The position numbers and the translations under genes are program-made. From Gammaproteobacteria bacterium (GTDB lineage Bacteria > Pseudomonadota > Gammaproteobacteria > Steroidobacterales > Steroidobacteraceae), in NCBI GenBank assembly GCA_016707425.1, contig JADJHU010000010.1:1-31998 (forward strand): a stretch of 31,998 bases of DNA, read 5' to 3'. Below, piece after piece: positions 7,917 through 15,516 of this stretch. Every line of letters begins with the position of its first letter. The first letter of the stretch is position 1. Below the pieces are notes generated by a model, which saw nothing but the letters and a program-made list of their open reading frames with translations, did not search any database and was not told the DNA's origin.

Positions 7917-8757
7917 AGGCAATGCGCCCATGGACATGCACCCAGAGATCGATGAGCAGCAGAATCCAGATACTGACGAAGCTGGCCTGCACGACGCAGC
8001 CCTTGAGAGTCCATCGCCCCTCGCGGCTCTCGTCCAGACGGTAGAAATTCGGGAAGCTGACGAAGAAGTAGAGCATGTAGAGGGAAGTCCCCTCACTCAG
8101 CATCCTTGCCTTGTCCACGTAGTACACAAACTTCGAGATATCCGGCGTCACATACAGAAAGGTCTCGAGCCACGCGAAGAAGATCGCAGTCACCGCCACG
8201 ATTCCCGCCCAGCCTGCACGCCGGGCTGCAGGCCCCCAGCCGCTCGTGAGCACCCGCACACGCCTCATGAGCACGACGGCAAGCGTGTGATAGACGACGA
8301 AGAAAGCCATGGTGTTGAAATACATGCCGAGCGGGATGCGCTGCTGTCGGGCAAGAGCCGTCGCCTGGTCCGGGCCGCACAGCGCGGAATCGAAATACCA
8401 CGTGACCGCGGGAAAGTGGTAGCGCAGCCCCAGCCCCGTGAAAAACCATTCCGTGTGGAAATAGGTGCCGAAGAAAACGTATACGGCCATGTAGACGTTG
8501 ACCTTGAACCAGTAGCTCTCGTGCCAGACGACGCCGGAATGGCGGCGCAGCCACCAGGGCAGGAGCAGGAGATACGGAACCCACATCGCCAGGTTCTGCA
8601 CGACATTCCAGAAGTTGCCGGTGTCGAGCCAGCCCATCTTCTGCACGACCAGGTTGAAGGCGATGAAGACGGGTACGAAACTCAGGAAGAGCTTCTCGCC
8701 CCACGCCTTGTCGGGGTTGGCCGAGAACCACCGGCTGTCAGGTGCCATCGCTGCCAT
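7915..8757 (-). CDS. Cycloeucalenol cycloisomerase-like integral membrane protein
   Basis: A 280-residue protein with about seven hydrophobic segments (roughly 25-40, 52-70, 84-106, 145-164, 182-201, 225-238 and 254-272). It matches my recollection of plant cycloeucalenol cycloisomerase (CPI1) in order and spacing. The shared stretches are NPDKAWGE at 14-21, YWFKVN at 82-87, GTYFHTEWFF at 97-106, LGLRYHFP at 109-116, FFVVYH at 152-157, LETF at 197-200, YFFVSFPNFYRLDES at 230-244 and LIDLW at 268-272. CPI1 opens the 9beta,19-cyclopropane ring of C4-methylated plant sterols in the endoplasmic reticulum. A bacterial member within a steroid-degradation run could isomerise a sterol or steroid ring, but that activity is inferred. 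The start ATG is 3 bases after the preceding SDR stop; a second ATG nine bases in is possible. An alternative is a membrane protein of the wider EXPERA-like group. Confidence 0.72.
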   Translation of the reverse strand: MAAMAPDSRWFSANPDKAWGEKLFLSFVPVFIAFNLVVQKMGWLDTGNFWNVVQNLAMWVPYLLLLPWWLRRHSGVVWHESYWFKVNVYMAVYVFFGTYFHTEWFFTGLGLRYHFPAVTWYFDSALCGPDQATALARQQRIPLGMYFNTMAFFVVYHTLAVVLMRRVRVLTSGWGPAARRAGWAGIVAVTAIFFAWLETFLYVTPDISKFVYYVDKARMLSEGTSLYMLYFFVSFPNFYRLDESREGRWTLKGCVVQASFVSIWILLLIDLWVHVHGRIA

Positions 8758-8760
8758 CGG

Positions 8761-9579
8761 TCAGCTCAGGGACAGGCCGCCATCCACGGCGATCAGCTGG
8801 CCCGTCACATAGGCGGCCGCAGGACTCGCAAGGAAGAGACAGACCGCCGCAACCTCATCGGCACTGGCGAGACGCCCCATCGGGAATCGGGCCGGATCGT
8901 TCGACGGGCCGACCAGCGGCATCTTCTCCGCGATGTAGCGGGTGTTGGCTCCGATGAGGGTGTCGGTAAGTGTCGCCCCAGGCAGTACCGCGTTTGCCCG
9001 GATGCCGTGTTGCGCGTATTCGGCCGCAACACTCTGCACCAGCATGTTGGCCCCTGCCTTGCTGGAACCGTATTGGGCATGGCCGTGAATCATGGTCATG
9101 ATGGCCGCGAGCGACGAGACGTGCACGATGGCTCCACCGCCTCCGCCTGCCAGCATCTTCTTCACGGCCTCGCGAATGCACAGGAACGCCCCTCGGGTGT
9201 TCACGGCATGCACTTGATCCCAGAGCTCGACCGATACTTCCGCGAAGGGCACGACCGGGTAGATCCCCGCGCTGTTGACCATCACGTCCACCCCGCCGAG
9301 GGCCTCCGTCGCCCGCTCGAAGAGTTCGACGACGGCGGCCTCCTGCGTAATGTCCGTCTCCATGCCAATGACACCGGTCGGCTGGCCGTTGCGGGTCTGC
9401 AGTTCGGCCACCGCTGCCCCGACCTTGGCGGGTGTGCGTCCGGTGAGCACGACACGCGCGCCGGCTGCAAGCAGCAGCTCCGCAATGGCCCTGCCAATGC
9501 CTGACGATCCCCCGATCACGACGGCACGCTGCCCCTCCAGACCAAACAGTTGCTGCAGCCGTGCATCGTCACGAGACAC
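8761..9579 (-). CDS. Short-chain dehydrogenase/reductase
   Basis: A 272-residue classical SDR using a GTG start at 9577-9579, supported by GAAGGAG about nine bases upstream. The NAD(P) loop GGSSGIG occupies 23-29, NSAG is at 102-105, and the catalytic serine (155/156) and Tyr170-x3-Lys174 (YGSSK) are all present. It probably oxidises or reduces a hydroxyl/keto group on the steroid nucleus or side-chain CoA ester. Its stop is only 3 bases from the cycloisomerase-like start, so the two are probably translated together and may act in sequence. The substrate cannot be read from the sequence. Confidence 0.85.
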   Translation of the reverse strand: MSRDDARLQQLFGLEGQRAVVIGGSSGIGRAIAELLLAAGARVVLTGRTPAKVGAAVAELQTRNGQPTGVIGMETDITQEAAVVELFERATEALGGVDVMVNSAGIYPVVPFAEVSVELWDQVHAVNTRGAFLCIREAVKKMLAGGGGGAIVHVSSLAAIMTMIHGHAQYGSSKAGANMLVQSVAAEYAQHGIRANAVLPGATLTDTLIGANTRYIAEKMPLVGPSNDPARFPMGRLASADEVAAVCLFLASPAAAYVTGQLIAVDGGLSLS

Positions 9580-9585
9580 CGCGAC

Positions 9586-11178
9586 CTACTCCTTCAGAGG
9601 CGTCACAGGCTTCCGCTCGGCGTCCCGCAGCACGCGCCGCAGGAGTTTTCCCGCTGCAGACTTCGGGAGCTCCGGCAGGAATTCGACGAGCCGCGGATAC
9701 TTGTAGGGGGCGGTCACCCTCTTGACGTGCTCCTGCAGCTCGCGCTTCAGCACATCGGAGGCCTCGACGCCCTTCCGCAGGACCACGAAGGCCTTGACGA
9801 TCTCACCTCGCTCGGCATCGGGAGAGCCGATCACCGCGCACTCGGTGACGGCTGGATGCTCCTGCAGCGCATTCTCCACCTCGATTGGGCCGATGCGATA
9901 GCCAGCCGAACTGATGATGTCGTCGACCCGCCCGGCGTAGTAGATGAATCCATTGTCATCCATGTGCGCCAGATCGCCAGTCAGGAAATACTCCACCCCA
10001 TCGTGCGAGGAGAAGGCGGCTGCCGTGCGTTCGGGCTCCTGCCAGTAGCCGAGCATGAGTTGCGGGTTCGGCAGCACGAGCGCCAGCTGACCACTCTCTC
10101 CCGGTGGAAGCGGTCGGCCTTCCGGGGAGAGCACGGCCATGCGACAACCGGGCAGTGCGCGCCCCATGGAGCCCTCCCTCATCGGCCTCCCCAAACCGTT
10201 GGCTACCGTCATCAGTGTCTCGGTCTGTCCATAGGCCTCGAGGAGCGGGATACCGGTGAGTTCCTGCCAGCGCCGCACGACCTCCGGGTTCACGGATTCG
10301 CCCGCTGACACCGCCAGGCGCAGGCGGCTGAGATCGGTCCCCGAAAAATCCTCGTTGACCAGGTGCCTGAATTCGGTCGCCGCACCACAGAAAACCGTTA
10401 CGCCGTAGTGGGCAATCAGTCGAAGGCGTTCGGCGGCATCGAAGCGCCCGTCGTAAAAGAGCACACCGGCGCCCTGCGACCAGGGTCCGAAGAGAATGCT
10501 CGTACCGGCCTTCGACCATCCCGTATCCGCCGTGCACCACATCAGGTCATCGCTGTGCAGATCCAGCCAGTCGCGCGCGGAGCCACGCCAGCAATACAGC
10601 CCACGCGCGGCGTGAGTCACCCCCTTGGGCAGGCCCGTCGACCCCGAGGTGAAATAGATGACAGCGGGGTCCTCTATCCCCGTGTCCGCGCAGGCAAAGG
10701 TCGCAGGCTGGGCATCGAGGGCGGCGTCGAAATCCAGCCAGCGCGGGGCACCGCCCACCGCCACGCGAATCTTCAGGCCCGACGTGCCCGAGAATTTTTC
10801 CACATTGGCGCGGGTCGTGATCGCCCCAACCGCCTGCGCGCATGTCGCCCGATACAGGACGTCCTTCGCCGTGAGCATGTCGATACAGGGAATCGGGACG
10901 GCGCCGAGCTTCAGGCAGCCGACCATGGCAATCTGCCACTGCGGAAGACGCGGCAGCATGACGAGCACGCGATCCCCGCGCCCGACGCCTTCAGCGGCAA
11001 GCAGCGCAGCGAGCTGGTTCGTGCGCCGGGAAATCTCGCCGAAGGAATAGCGCCGCTCGCGGCCGGACTGGTCGCACCAGATCAGGGCGAGCCTGTCCGG
11101 GTGCGAGCCCGCAATGGCATCGATGACGTCACGCCCGAAGTTGAAGCTGCCAGGCAACTGCCACTGGAGATCGTTCAT
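9586..11178 (-). CDS. Acyl-CoA synthetase, medium-chain (MACS/ACSM) type
   Basis: Starting at the ATG at 11176-11178 (GGAGAG just upstream), this is a 530-residue acyl-CoA synthetase. Visible motifs are the phosphate loop TSGSTGLPKGVTH from residue 177, EAYGQTET, the FLTGDLA aspartate, GRVDDIISSAGYRIGPIEVE, and the terminal KSAAGKLLRR with the catalytic lysine. The N-terminal half (FNFGRDVIDAIA, then DRVLVMLPRLPQW) is characteristic of the medium-chain ACSM group rather than the CaiC/FadD type of the other ligase in this run. It likely forms a CoA ester from a carboxylate released or imported during sterol catabolism. The gene lies between an SDR (6-base gap) and an LLM oxidoreductase (34-base gap). 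Confidence 0.85.
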   Translation of the reverse strand: MNDLQWQLPGSFNFGRDVIDAIAGSHPDRLALIWCDQSGRERRYSFGEISRRTNQLAALLAAEGVGRGDRVLVMLPRLPQWQIAMVGCLKLGAVPIPCIDMLTAKDVLYRATCAQAVGAITTRANVEKFSGTSGLKIRVAVGGAPRWLDFDAALDAQPATFACADTGIEDPAVIYFTSGSTGLPKGVTHAARGLYCWRGSARDWLDLHSDDLMWCTADTGWSKAGTSILFGPWSQGAGVLFYDGRFDAAERLRLIAHYGVTVFCGAATEFRHLVNEDFSGTDLSRLRLAVSAGESVNPEVVRRWQELTGIPLLEAYGQTETLMTVANGLGRPMREGSMGRALPGCRMAVLSPEGRPLPPGESGQLALVLPNPQLMLGYWQEPERTAAAFSSHDGVEYFLTGDLAHMDDNGFIYYAGRVDDIISSAGYRIGPIEVENALQEHPAVTECAVIGSPDAERGEIVKAFVVLRKGVEASDVLKRELQEHVKRVTAPYKYPRLVEFLPELPKSAAGKLLRRVLRDAERKPVTPLKE

Positions 11179-11212
11179 CGGGTGCTCTCCGTTCGGGCGT
11201 TCCGGTAACTGC

Positions 11213-12277
11213 TCAGATGGCCTGCACGCGCCGCACCACCTCGCGCAGCATGGCCGTATCCCGGCGCTCTTCGTTCGTGAAGTTGATGTGCACGGCCTGG
11301 AAGATGCCACCCGCCTTCGCCCGCAGCGTATCGGCAATCCGGTCGTAGGTGCCGATGAGCACCCAGGCTTCGAGCATTTCGTCGGTCACGAGTGCGGGCA
11401 TCTTTGCCCACTGCCCCGCCACCGAGAGTCGATGCAGCTCCAGGCCGATGTCCTCCCAGCCGTGATGTGCGAGCACCGGGTGATAGGAGCGCGTCGAGGC
11501 ATAGAAGGCAATCTGCTTGCGCACGACCTCGACGGCCTTGGCCACGTCGGCTTCGGTACGGCCGAAGGCGGTAAACGGCGTCCCGATGAGATCGAAGCGG
11601 GAGGCATCGCGTCCCCCGCGTGCGGCTCCCTCGGCGATCGCAGGCAACAGGACCTCGCGCGTGTAGCGGAAGGTGGCCACCGGATGCAGGCGCACGCCGT
11701 CACAGATCTCGCCCGCCATCCTGACCATGTAGGGATTGACGGCAGCCGCATAGAGCGGGACGTGCGGGTGCTCGATCGGGCCCGGATTGAAGAAGGGTGG
11801 CAGCATGGTGAAGCTGTAATGCCGACCCTCGAAGTACGTGGGCTTTGCCGGCTTCTGGAAGCTCGCGAAGATTGCCTTGAGGCAGAGGAAGTACTCACGC
11901 ATGCGTGGCCCTGGCGCTCCTTGCCATGGCGTCGAGTAGCGCCTCTCGTTGTGACCCTTCACCTGGCTGCCGAGCCCCAGGCTGAAACGTCCCTTCGAGA
12001 ATGTCTGCAGCACCCACGCAGCCTGTGCCGTAACCATGGGACTGCGAGGAAAGGCCACGGCGACATTTGTGGCAAGCTCCACGCGCCGCGTGTGCTCGGC
12101 CGCCAGGCCGAGCGGCACGAACGGATCGTGTCCGTACTCGGGCATGGTGAGGTTGTCGAAGCCGAGCTCCTCGAGCTCGGCAGCATTGCCCGTGAACGAG
12201 GACAGCTCGAGACGCGGCTGGCCCTGGCCGCCGTATTGATCGCCACCGGGTGAAAGCAGAGCCGTTCCGATTCGCAT
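11213..12277 (-). CDS. LLM-class flavin/F420-dependent oxidoreductase (TIGR03617-like)
   Basis: A 354-residue TIM-barrel protein of the luciferase-like superfamily. The start ATG at 12275-12277 follows AGGAGATC. Family features include ELEELGFDNLTMPEYGHD near residues 34-51, LATNVAVAFPRSPM, and the cofactor-contact region GRFSLGLGSQVKGHNERR. The C-terminal half matches the group annotated as F420-dependent (TIGR03617), although proteobacterial members may use FMN. Such proteins are frequent in steroid-degradation clusters, but few have a proven substrate. It is distinct from the second LLM protein at 20014-20934. Its neighbours, a racemase-like gene and an acyl-CoA synthetase, suggest a role in side-chain acyl-CoA chemistry. 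Confidence 0.82.
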   Translation of the reverse strand: MRIGTALLSPGGDQYGGQGQPRLELSSFTGNAAELEELGFDNLTMPEYGHDPFVPLGLAAEHTRRVELATNVAVAFPRSPMVTAQAAWVLQTFSKGRFSLGLGSQVKGHNERRYSTPWQGAPGPRMREYFLCLKAIFASFQKPAKPTYFEGRHYSFTMLPPFFNPGPIEHPHVPLYAAAVNPYMVRMAGEICDGVRLHPVATFRYTREVLLPAIAEGAARGGRDASRFDLIGTPFTAFGRTEADVAKAVEVVRKQIAFYASTRSYHPVLAHHGWEDIGLELHRLSVAGQWAKMPALVTDEMLEAWVLIGTYDRIADTLRAKAGGIFQAVHINFTNEERRDTAMLREVVRRVQAI

Positions 12278-12304
12278 TTACAGATCTCCTGCCATGGATA
12301 CAAG

Positions 12305-13489
12305 TCAGATCACGCCAGCCGCGGCAAGGGCCGCAATGCCCTGCCCGTCATAGCCAAGTCCCTGCAGGACTTCCTTCGTGTGCTGGCCGAGTGTCGGTGG
12401 TGGCGTGCGCATGGCGCCCGGTGTATCGCTGAACTTGATCGGGAAGCCAAGCTGCGGAATACGGCCCTCCACCGGATGCTCGAGGTGCTGGAGCATGCGT
12501 CGATGGACAAACTGCGGATCCCTGAAGGCTTCGGCCATCGAATTGATCGGGCCGGCCGGAATATCGGCCGCAGCCAGCGTCTGCACCCAGTGATCGCGGG
12601 TATTGCGGGCAAAGACCTCCCGCAGGTCGGCGAACTGCCGTTGTGCGGCCTCACCGGCCGGCCACTGCTCTGCCCTGAACTCGGGACGTCCGATCAGCTC
12701 GCAGAAGCGGTGCCAGAAGTGCTCTTCGATGATCCCCAAAGTCATGTACAGGCCGTCTGCACACCGGTACACGTTGTAGCACGGTGCGCCGCCAATGAAG
12801 CCCTGCACGCCGCCGCGGGGCTCCACACCGGCAAAGAGGTAATCGGCCGCGTGATAGCACAGCCAGGACACGAGGCCGTCGGTCATGGAAATGTCGATGA
12901 ACTGCCCCTTGCCCGTTCTCTCCCGTGCACCCAGCGCAGCGAGGATCCCAAAGGCCGCCATGAGGGACCCTCCGCCGACATCGGCAATGGAAAGTCCCGG
13001 CACGATGGGCCCCGTATCAGGAGTACCGAAAAGCTGGAGGGCGCCCGCAATGCCGAGGTAGTTCAGATCGTGCCCGCTCTTCAGCGCGTAGGGGCCGTCC
13101 TGTCCGAAGCCTGAGATGGCGCAATAGACGATTCGTGGATTCACCCCGTGCAGCGCGTCATAGTCGAGCCCGAGACGCGTCATGACGCCGGGCCGGAAGC
13201 CCTCCACGACCACGTCGGCCTCTTTCACGAGCCTGCGGAAGACATCACGACCTTCCTCGGCTTTCAGATTCAGAGTCAGGCTGCGCTTGTTGCGATTGAG
13301 CAGCAGGAAGGAACCGGATTCTTCCTTCGCGATCGGCGCGAACTGCCGGTTGTAGTCGCCGGCTCCGGGCTGCTCGATCTTCAGTACGTCGGCACCATAG
13401 TCCGCCAGCAGCTGAGTACAGAAGGCGCCCGGCAGCAGCCGCGTCAGATCGAGGACCTTCAGTCCGGTAAGTGCCATGTTCATGGTCAT
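12305..13489 (-). CDS. CaiB/BaiF-family protein, probable alpha-methylacyl-CoA racemase
   Basis: A 394-residue family III CoA-transferase fold protein. The racemase-specific residues are present: AGHDINY of human AMACR corresponds to SGHDLNY here, with His140, and Asp170 in LSIADVGGG follows exactly 30 residues later, as His122 and Asp152 do in AMACR. GGAPCYNVYRCADG and LGIIEEHFW also follow the racemase pattern. AMACR interconverts 2-methylacyl-CoA epimers, which is needed because sterol side-chain oxidation at C25/C26 gives one epimer and the acyl-CoA dehydrogenase uses the other. The start was taken at 13489 (ATG after a G-rich stretch); ATGs two and four codons in are alternatives. CoA transfer between acids remains possible. 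Confidence 0.8.
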   Translation of the reverse strand: MTMNMALTGLKVLDLTRLLPGAFCTQLLADYGADVLKIEQPGAGDYNRQFAPIAKEESGSFLLLNRNKRSLTLNLKAEEGRDVFRRLVKEADVVVEGFRPGVMTRLGLDYDALHGVNPRIVYCAISGFGQDGPYALKSGHDLNYLGIAGALQLFGTPDTGPIVPGLSIADVGGGSLMAAFGILAALGARERTGKGQFIDISMTDGLVSWLCYHAADYLFAGVEPRGGVQGFIGGAPCYNVYRCADGLYMTLGIIEEHFWHRFCELIGRPEFRAEQWPAGEAAQRQFADLREVFARNTRDHWVQTLAAADIPAGPINSMAEAFRDPQFVHRRMLQHLEHPVEGRIPQLGFPIKFSDTPGAMRTPPPTLGQHTKEVLQGLGYDGQGIAALAAAGVI

Positions 13490-13503
13490 CCCCCCGCAGC
13501 AGA

Positions 13504-14304
13504 TCAGGTCGCGGTCCAGCCGCCATCGACGAGCAGGCTGTGACCCGTGACATAGGAGGACGCCTGCGACGCCAGAAAGACGGCCGCTCCCGCCACCTCA
13601 TCGAGCCGGCCAAAGCGGCCCATGGGAATGTGCGCCAGGAGCCGCGGTGCAATGTATTCGTGAGAGAGCATGCCGGCCGTCAGCTGTGTCGCGATGAAGC
13701 CATACGCGATGGCGTTGACGCGCACGCCGCGTTCCGCCCAGTCGTGGGCAAGTGCTTTCGTGAGCTGTTCGACTCCGCCCTTGGAGGCGCAGTAGGGCAC
13801 CTGCCGCTTGAGACCGATGTGTCCGCCGATGGAGCTGACATTGACAATGGAACCGCTGCCCCGTGACAGCATGAGTCCGCCGAGCTCCCGGCAGCAGCGA
13901 AAGACCCCCGTGAGATTGACGGCCAGGATCTCGTTCCAGTCCTGCATCGAGGTCTTCTCGATCGAGCCGTAATGCGGGTCGATGCCTGCATTGTTCACGA
14001 GCACGTCGATGCCGCCGAACTCATGGACAAGCCACTCGCGGGCTCGCGATACCTCATCGTCCGAGCAGACATCCGCGGGAAGCACATGGGCTGTTCCGGA
14101 AGCGGCGCGAATGGCCTCTGCCGTCTGTTCGAGCGTCTCGCGCCTGCGGCCGCAGATCACCACTGCGGCGCCGTGCGCGGCCAGAGCCGTGGCAATCGTC
14201 GCGCCGATTCCCTGTCCACCGCCAGTCACGACCGCCACCTTGCCGTCCAGGTTGAACAGCGCTTTGAGGTCGCCCACTGCTGCTCCGGAGGGTGGTTGGC
14301 TCAT
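13504..14304 (-). CDS. Short-chain dehydrogenase/reductase
   Basis: A 266-residue classical SDR. TGGGQGIG lies at 27-34, NNAG at 104-107, the catalytic serine in NVSS (around 157), and Tyr171-x3-Lys175 in YCASK. Its ATG overlaps the stop of the preceding acyl-CoA dehydrogenase gene (ATGA, 14301-14304), a sign of translational coupling. The two, with the kinase-like gene further upstream, form a three-gene unit. In that context the SDR could oxidise or reduce a hydroxyacyl-CoA. It differs clearly from the SDR at 8761-9579 and is not a recent duplicate. Confidence 0.86.
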   Translation of the reverse strand: MSQPPSGAAVGDLKALFNLDGKVAVVTGGGQGIGATIATALAAHGAAVVICGRRRETLEQTAEAIRAASGTAHVLPADVCSDDEVSRAREWLVHEFGGIDVLVNNAGIDPHYGSIEKTSMQDWNEILAVNLTGVFRCCRELGGLMLSRGSGSIVNVSSIGGHIGLKRQVPYCASKGGVEQLTKALAHDWAERGVRVNAIAYGFIATQLTAGMLSHEYIAPRLLAHIPMGRFGRLDEVAGAAVFLASQASSYVTGHSLLVDGGWTAT

Positions 14305-15479
14305 CCAGGTCCGGCCTTCCTCAGAAGAGACCGGGCAATGGCCCAGCGATGGACCTCGGACGGCCCGTCGTAGATGCGGAACGCACGGATCTCCCGGAAG
14401 ATCTGCTGGACCACCGTGTCACCCGTCAGGCCTTTGCCGCCAAGGATCTGCACGCAGCGATCGGCCACTCTGAACTGGGCTTCGGAGCAGAAGACCTTTG
14501 CGACGCTCGACTCGTGTCGCGCAGTCTGACCCTGGTCCAGCAGCCAGGCCGTGTGCCGGATGCCCAGCCGGCACATGCTCAGGTCGATCTCGTTGTCTGC
14601 CAGCATGAAACCCACGCCTTCATGCTCACCCAGCGTCCTGCCGAAGGCCTGGCGCTTCTGTGCATAGGCGAGTGCAATGTCGTGAGCCCGGCAGGCTGCG
14701 CCCTGCCAGCGCATGCAGTGCGTCAGGCGCGCCGGAGCAAGCCGCACCTGGGCGTACTTCAGACCCTTGCCGACTTCACCGAGCACCTGGTCTCCAGGGA
14801 TGCGGCAGTCCGCGAAATTGACGACCCCATGTCCGCCCGTAAAACTCGAATCGAGCGAATCGATGAGCCGCTCGACATGGATCCCCTCGACGTCCATGTC
14901 GGTCAGGAACATCGTCGGCCCGCCACCCTCGCCCTCCACCCTGGCCATCACGATGGCGACGCCCGCGCCCGCGGCCCCCGTGATCAGCCATTTGCGACCA
15001 TTGATGATGTAGTCGCTGCCCGCACGCCGGGCCGTAGTCAGAAGCTGGCCAGGGTCGGAGCCCGCGCCCGGATGCGGCTCCGTCATGCAGAACACCGAGC
15101 GGATCTCCCCCCGGCACAGGGGCGCGAGCCAGCGCAGCTTGTGCTCCTCGCTGGCAACCGCCTCGAGGAGATGCATATTGCCTTCGTCCGGCGCCGCGCA
15201 GTGCAGGGCAATCGGTCCGAGCGGAGAGTAGCCGGCCGCCTCGAACACGACCGCCCGCCCGAGATGCGAGAGTCCCCTGCCGCCCCAGCGCTCCGACACG
15301 TGGGGCGCGAGCAGGCCCTGCGCGCGCGCGAGCGCATTCAGTTCGCGCCGCAGTTCGTCACTCGGTCCGTGTGCGCCGAGCCGCGGGTCCCGCTCATAGG
15401 GGATTACCTGCTCGCGGACGAAGCGGCGCGTTTCGTCGCCGAGTGCCCTGAGATCCGGTGGTACGGTGAAGTCGATCAT
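14301..15479 (-). CDS. Acyl-CoA dehydrogenase of the ACAD10/ACAD11 type
   Basis: A 392-residue dehydrogenase with the standard three domains. It shows FCMTEPHPGAGSD in the middle domain, QAFGRTLGEHEGVGFMLAD in the C-terminal helical domain, QILGGKGLTGD, and the terminal RIYDGPSEVH. That last motif matches RIADGPDEVH of human ACAD11 rather than the YEGTSEI of classical enzymes. The adjacent upstream gene encodes the kinase-like domain that is fused to the dehydrogenase in ACAD10/11. Recent work on those proteins, as I recall it, shows phosphorylation of 4-hydroxyacyl-CoA followed by elimination to an enoyl-CoA. A split version here could remove a hydroxyl from a steroid acyl-CoA; this substrate is inferred. 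Confidence 0.86.
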   Translation of the reverse strand: MIDFTVPPDLRALGDETRRFVREQVIPYERDPRLGAHGPSDELRRELNALARAQGLLAPHVSERWGGRGLSHLGRAVVFEAAGYSPLGPIALHCAAPDEGNMHLLEAVASEEHKLRWLAPLCRGEIRSVFCMTEPHPGAGSDPGQLLTTARRAGSDYIINGRKWLITGAAGAGVAIVMARVEGEGGGPTMFLTDMDVEGIHVERLIDSLDSSFTGGHGVVNFADCRIPGDQVLGEVGKGLKYAQVRLAPARLTHCMRWQGAACRAHDIALAYAQKRQAFGRTLGEHEGVGFMLADNEIDLSMCRLGIRHTAWLLDQGQTARHESSVAKVFCSEAQFRVADRCVQILGGKGLTGDTVVQQIFREIRAFRIYDGPSEVHRWAIARSLLRKAGPG

Positions 15480-15516
15480 GCGTTCTGTTGACTCGTGGGG
15501 CAGGCGCTGCGGTCAC

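Noticed and set aside
11179..11337. Upstream extension of the acyl-CoA synthetase gene
   Set aside because: It overlaps the end of the LLM gene, has no family similarity, and a GGAGAG site fits the ATG at 11178.
12305..13489. Formyl-CoA or carnitine CoA transferase
   Set aside because: The His140/Asp170 pair and surrounding motifs match alpha-methylacyl-CoA racemase better than the transferase pattern.
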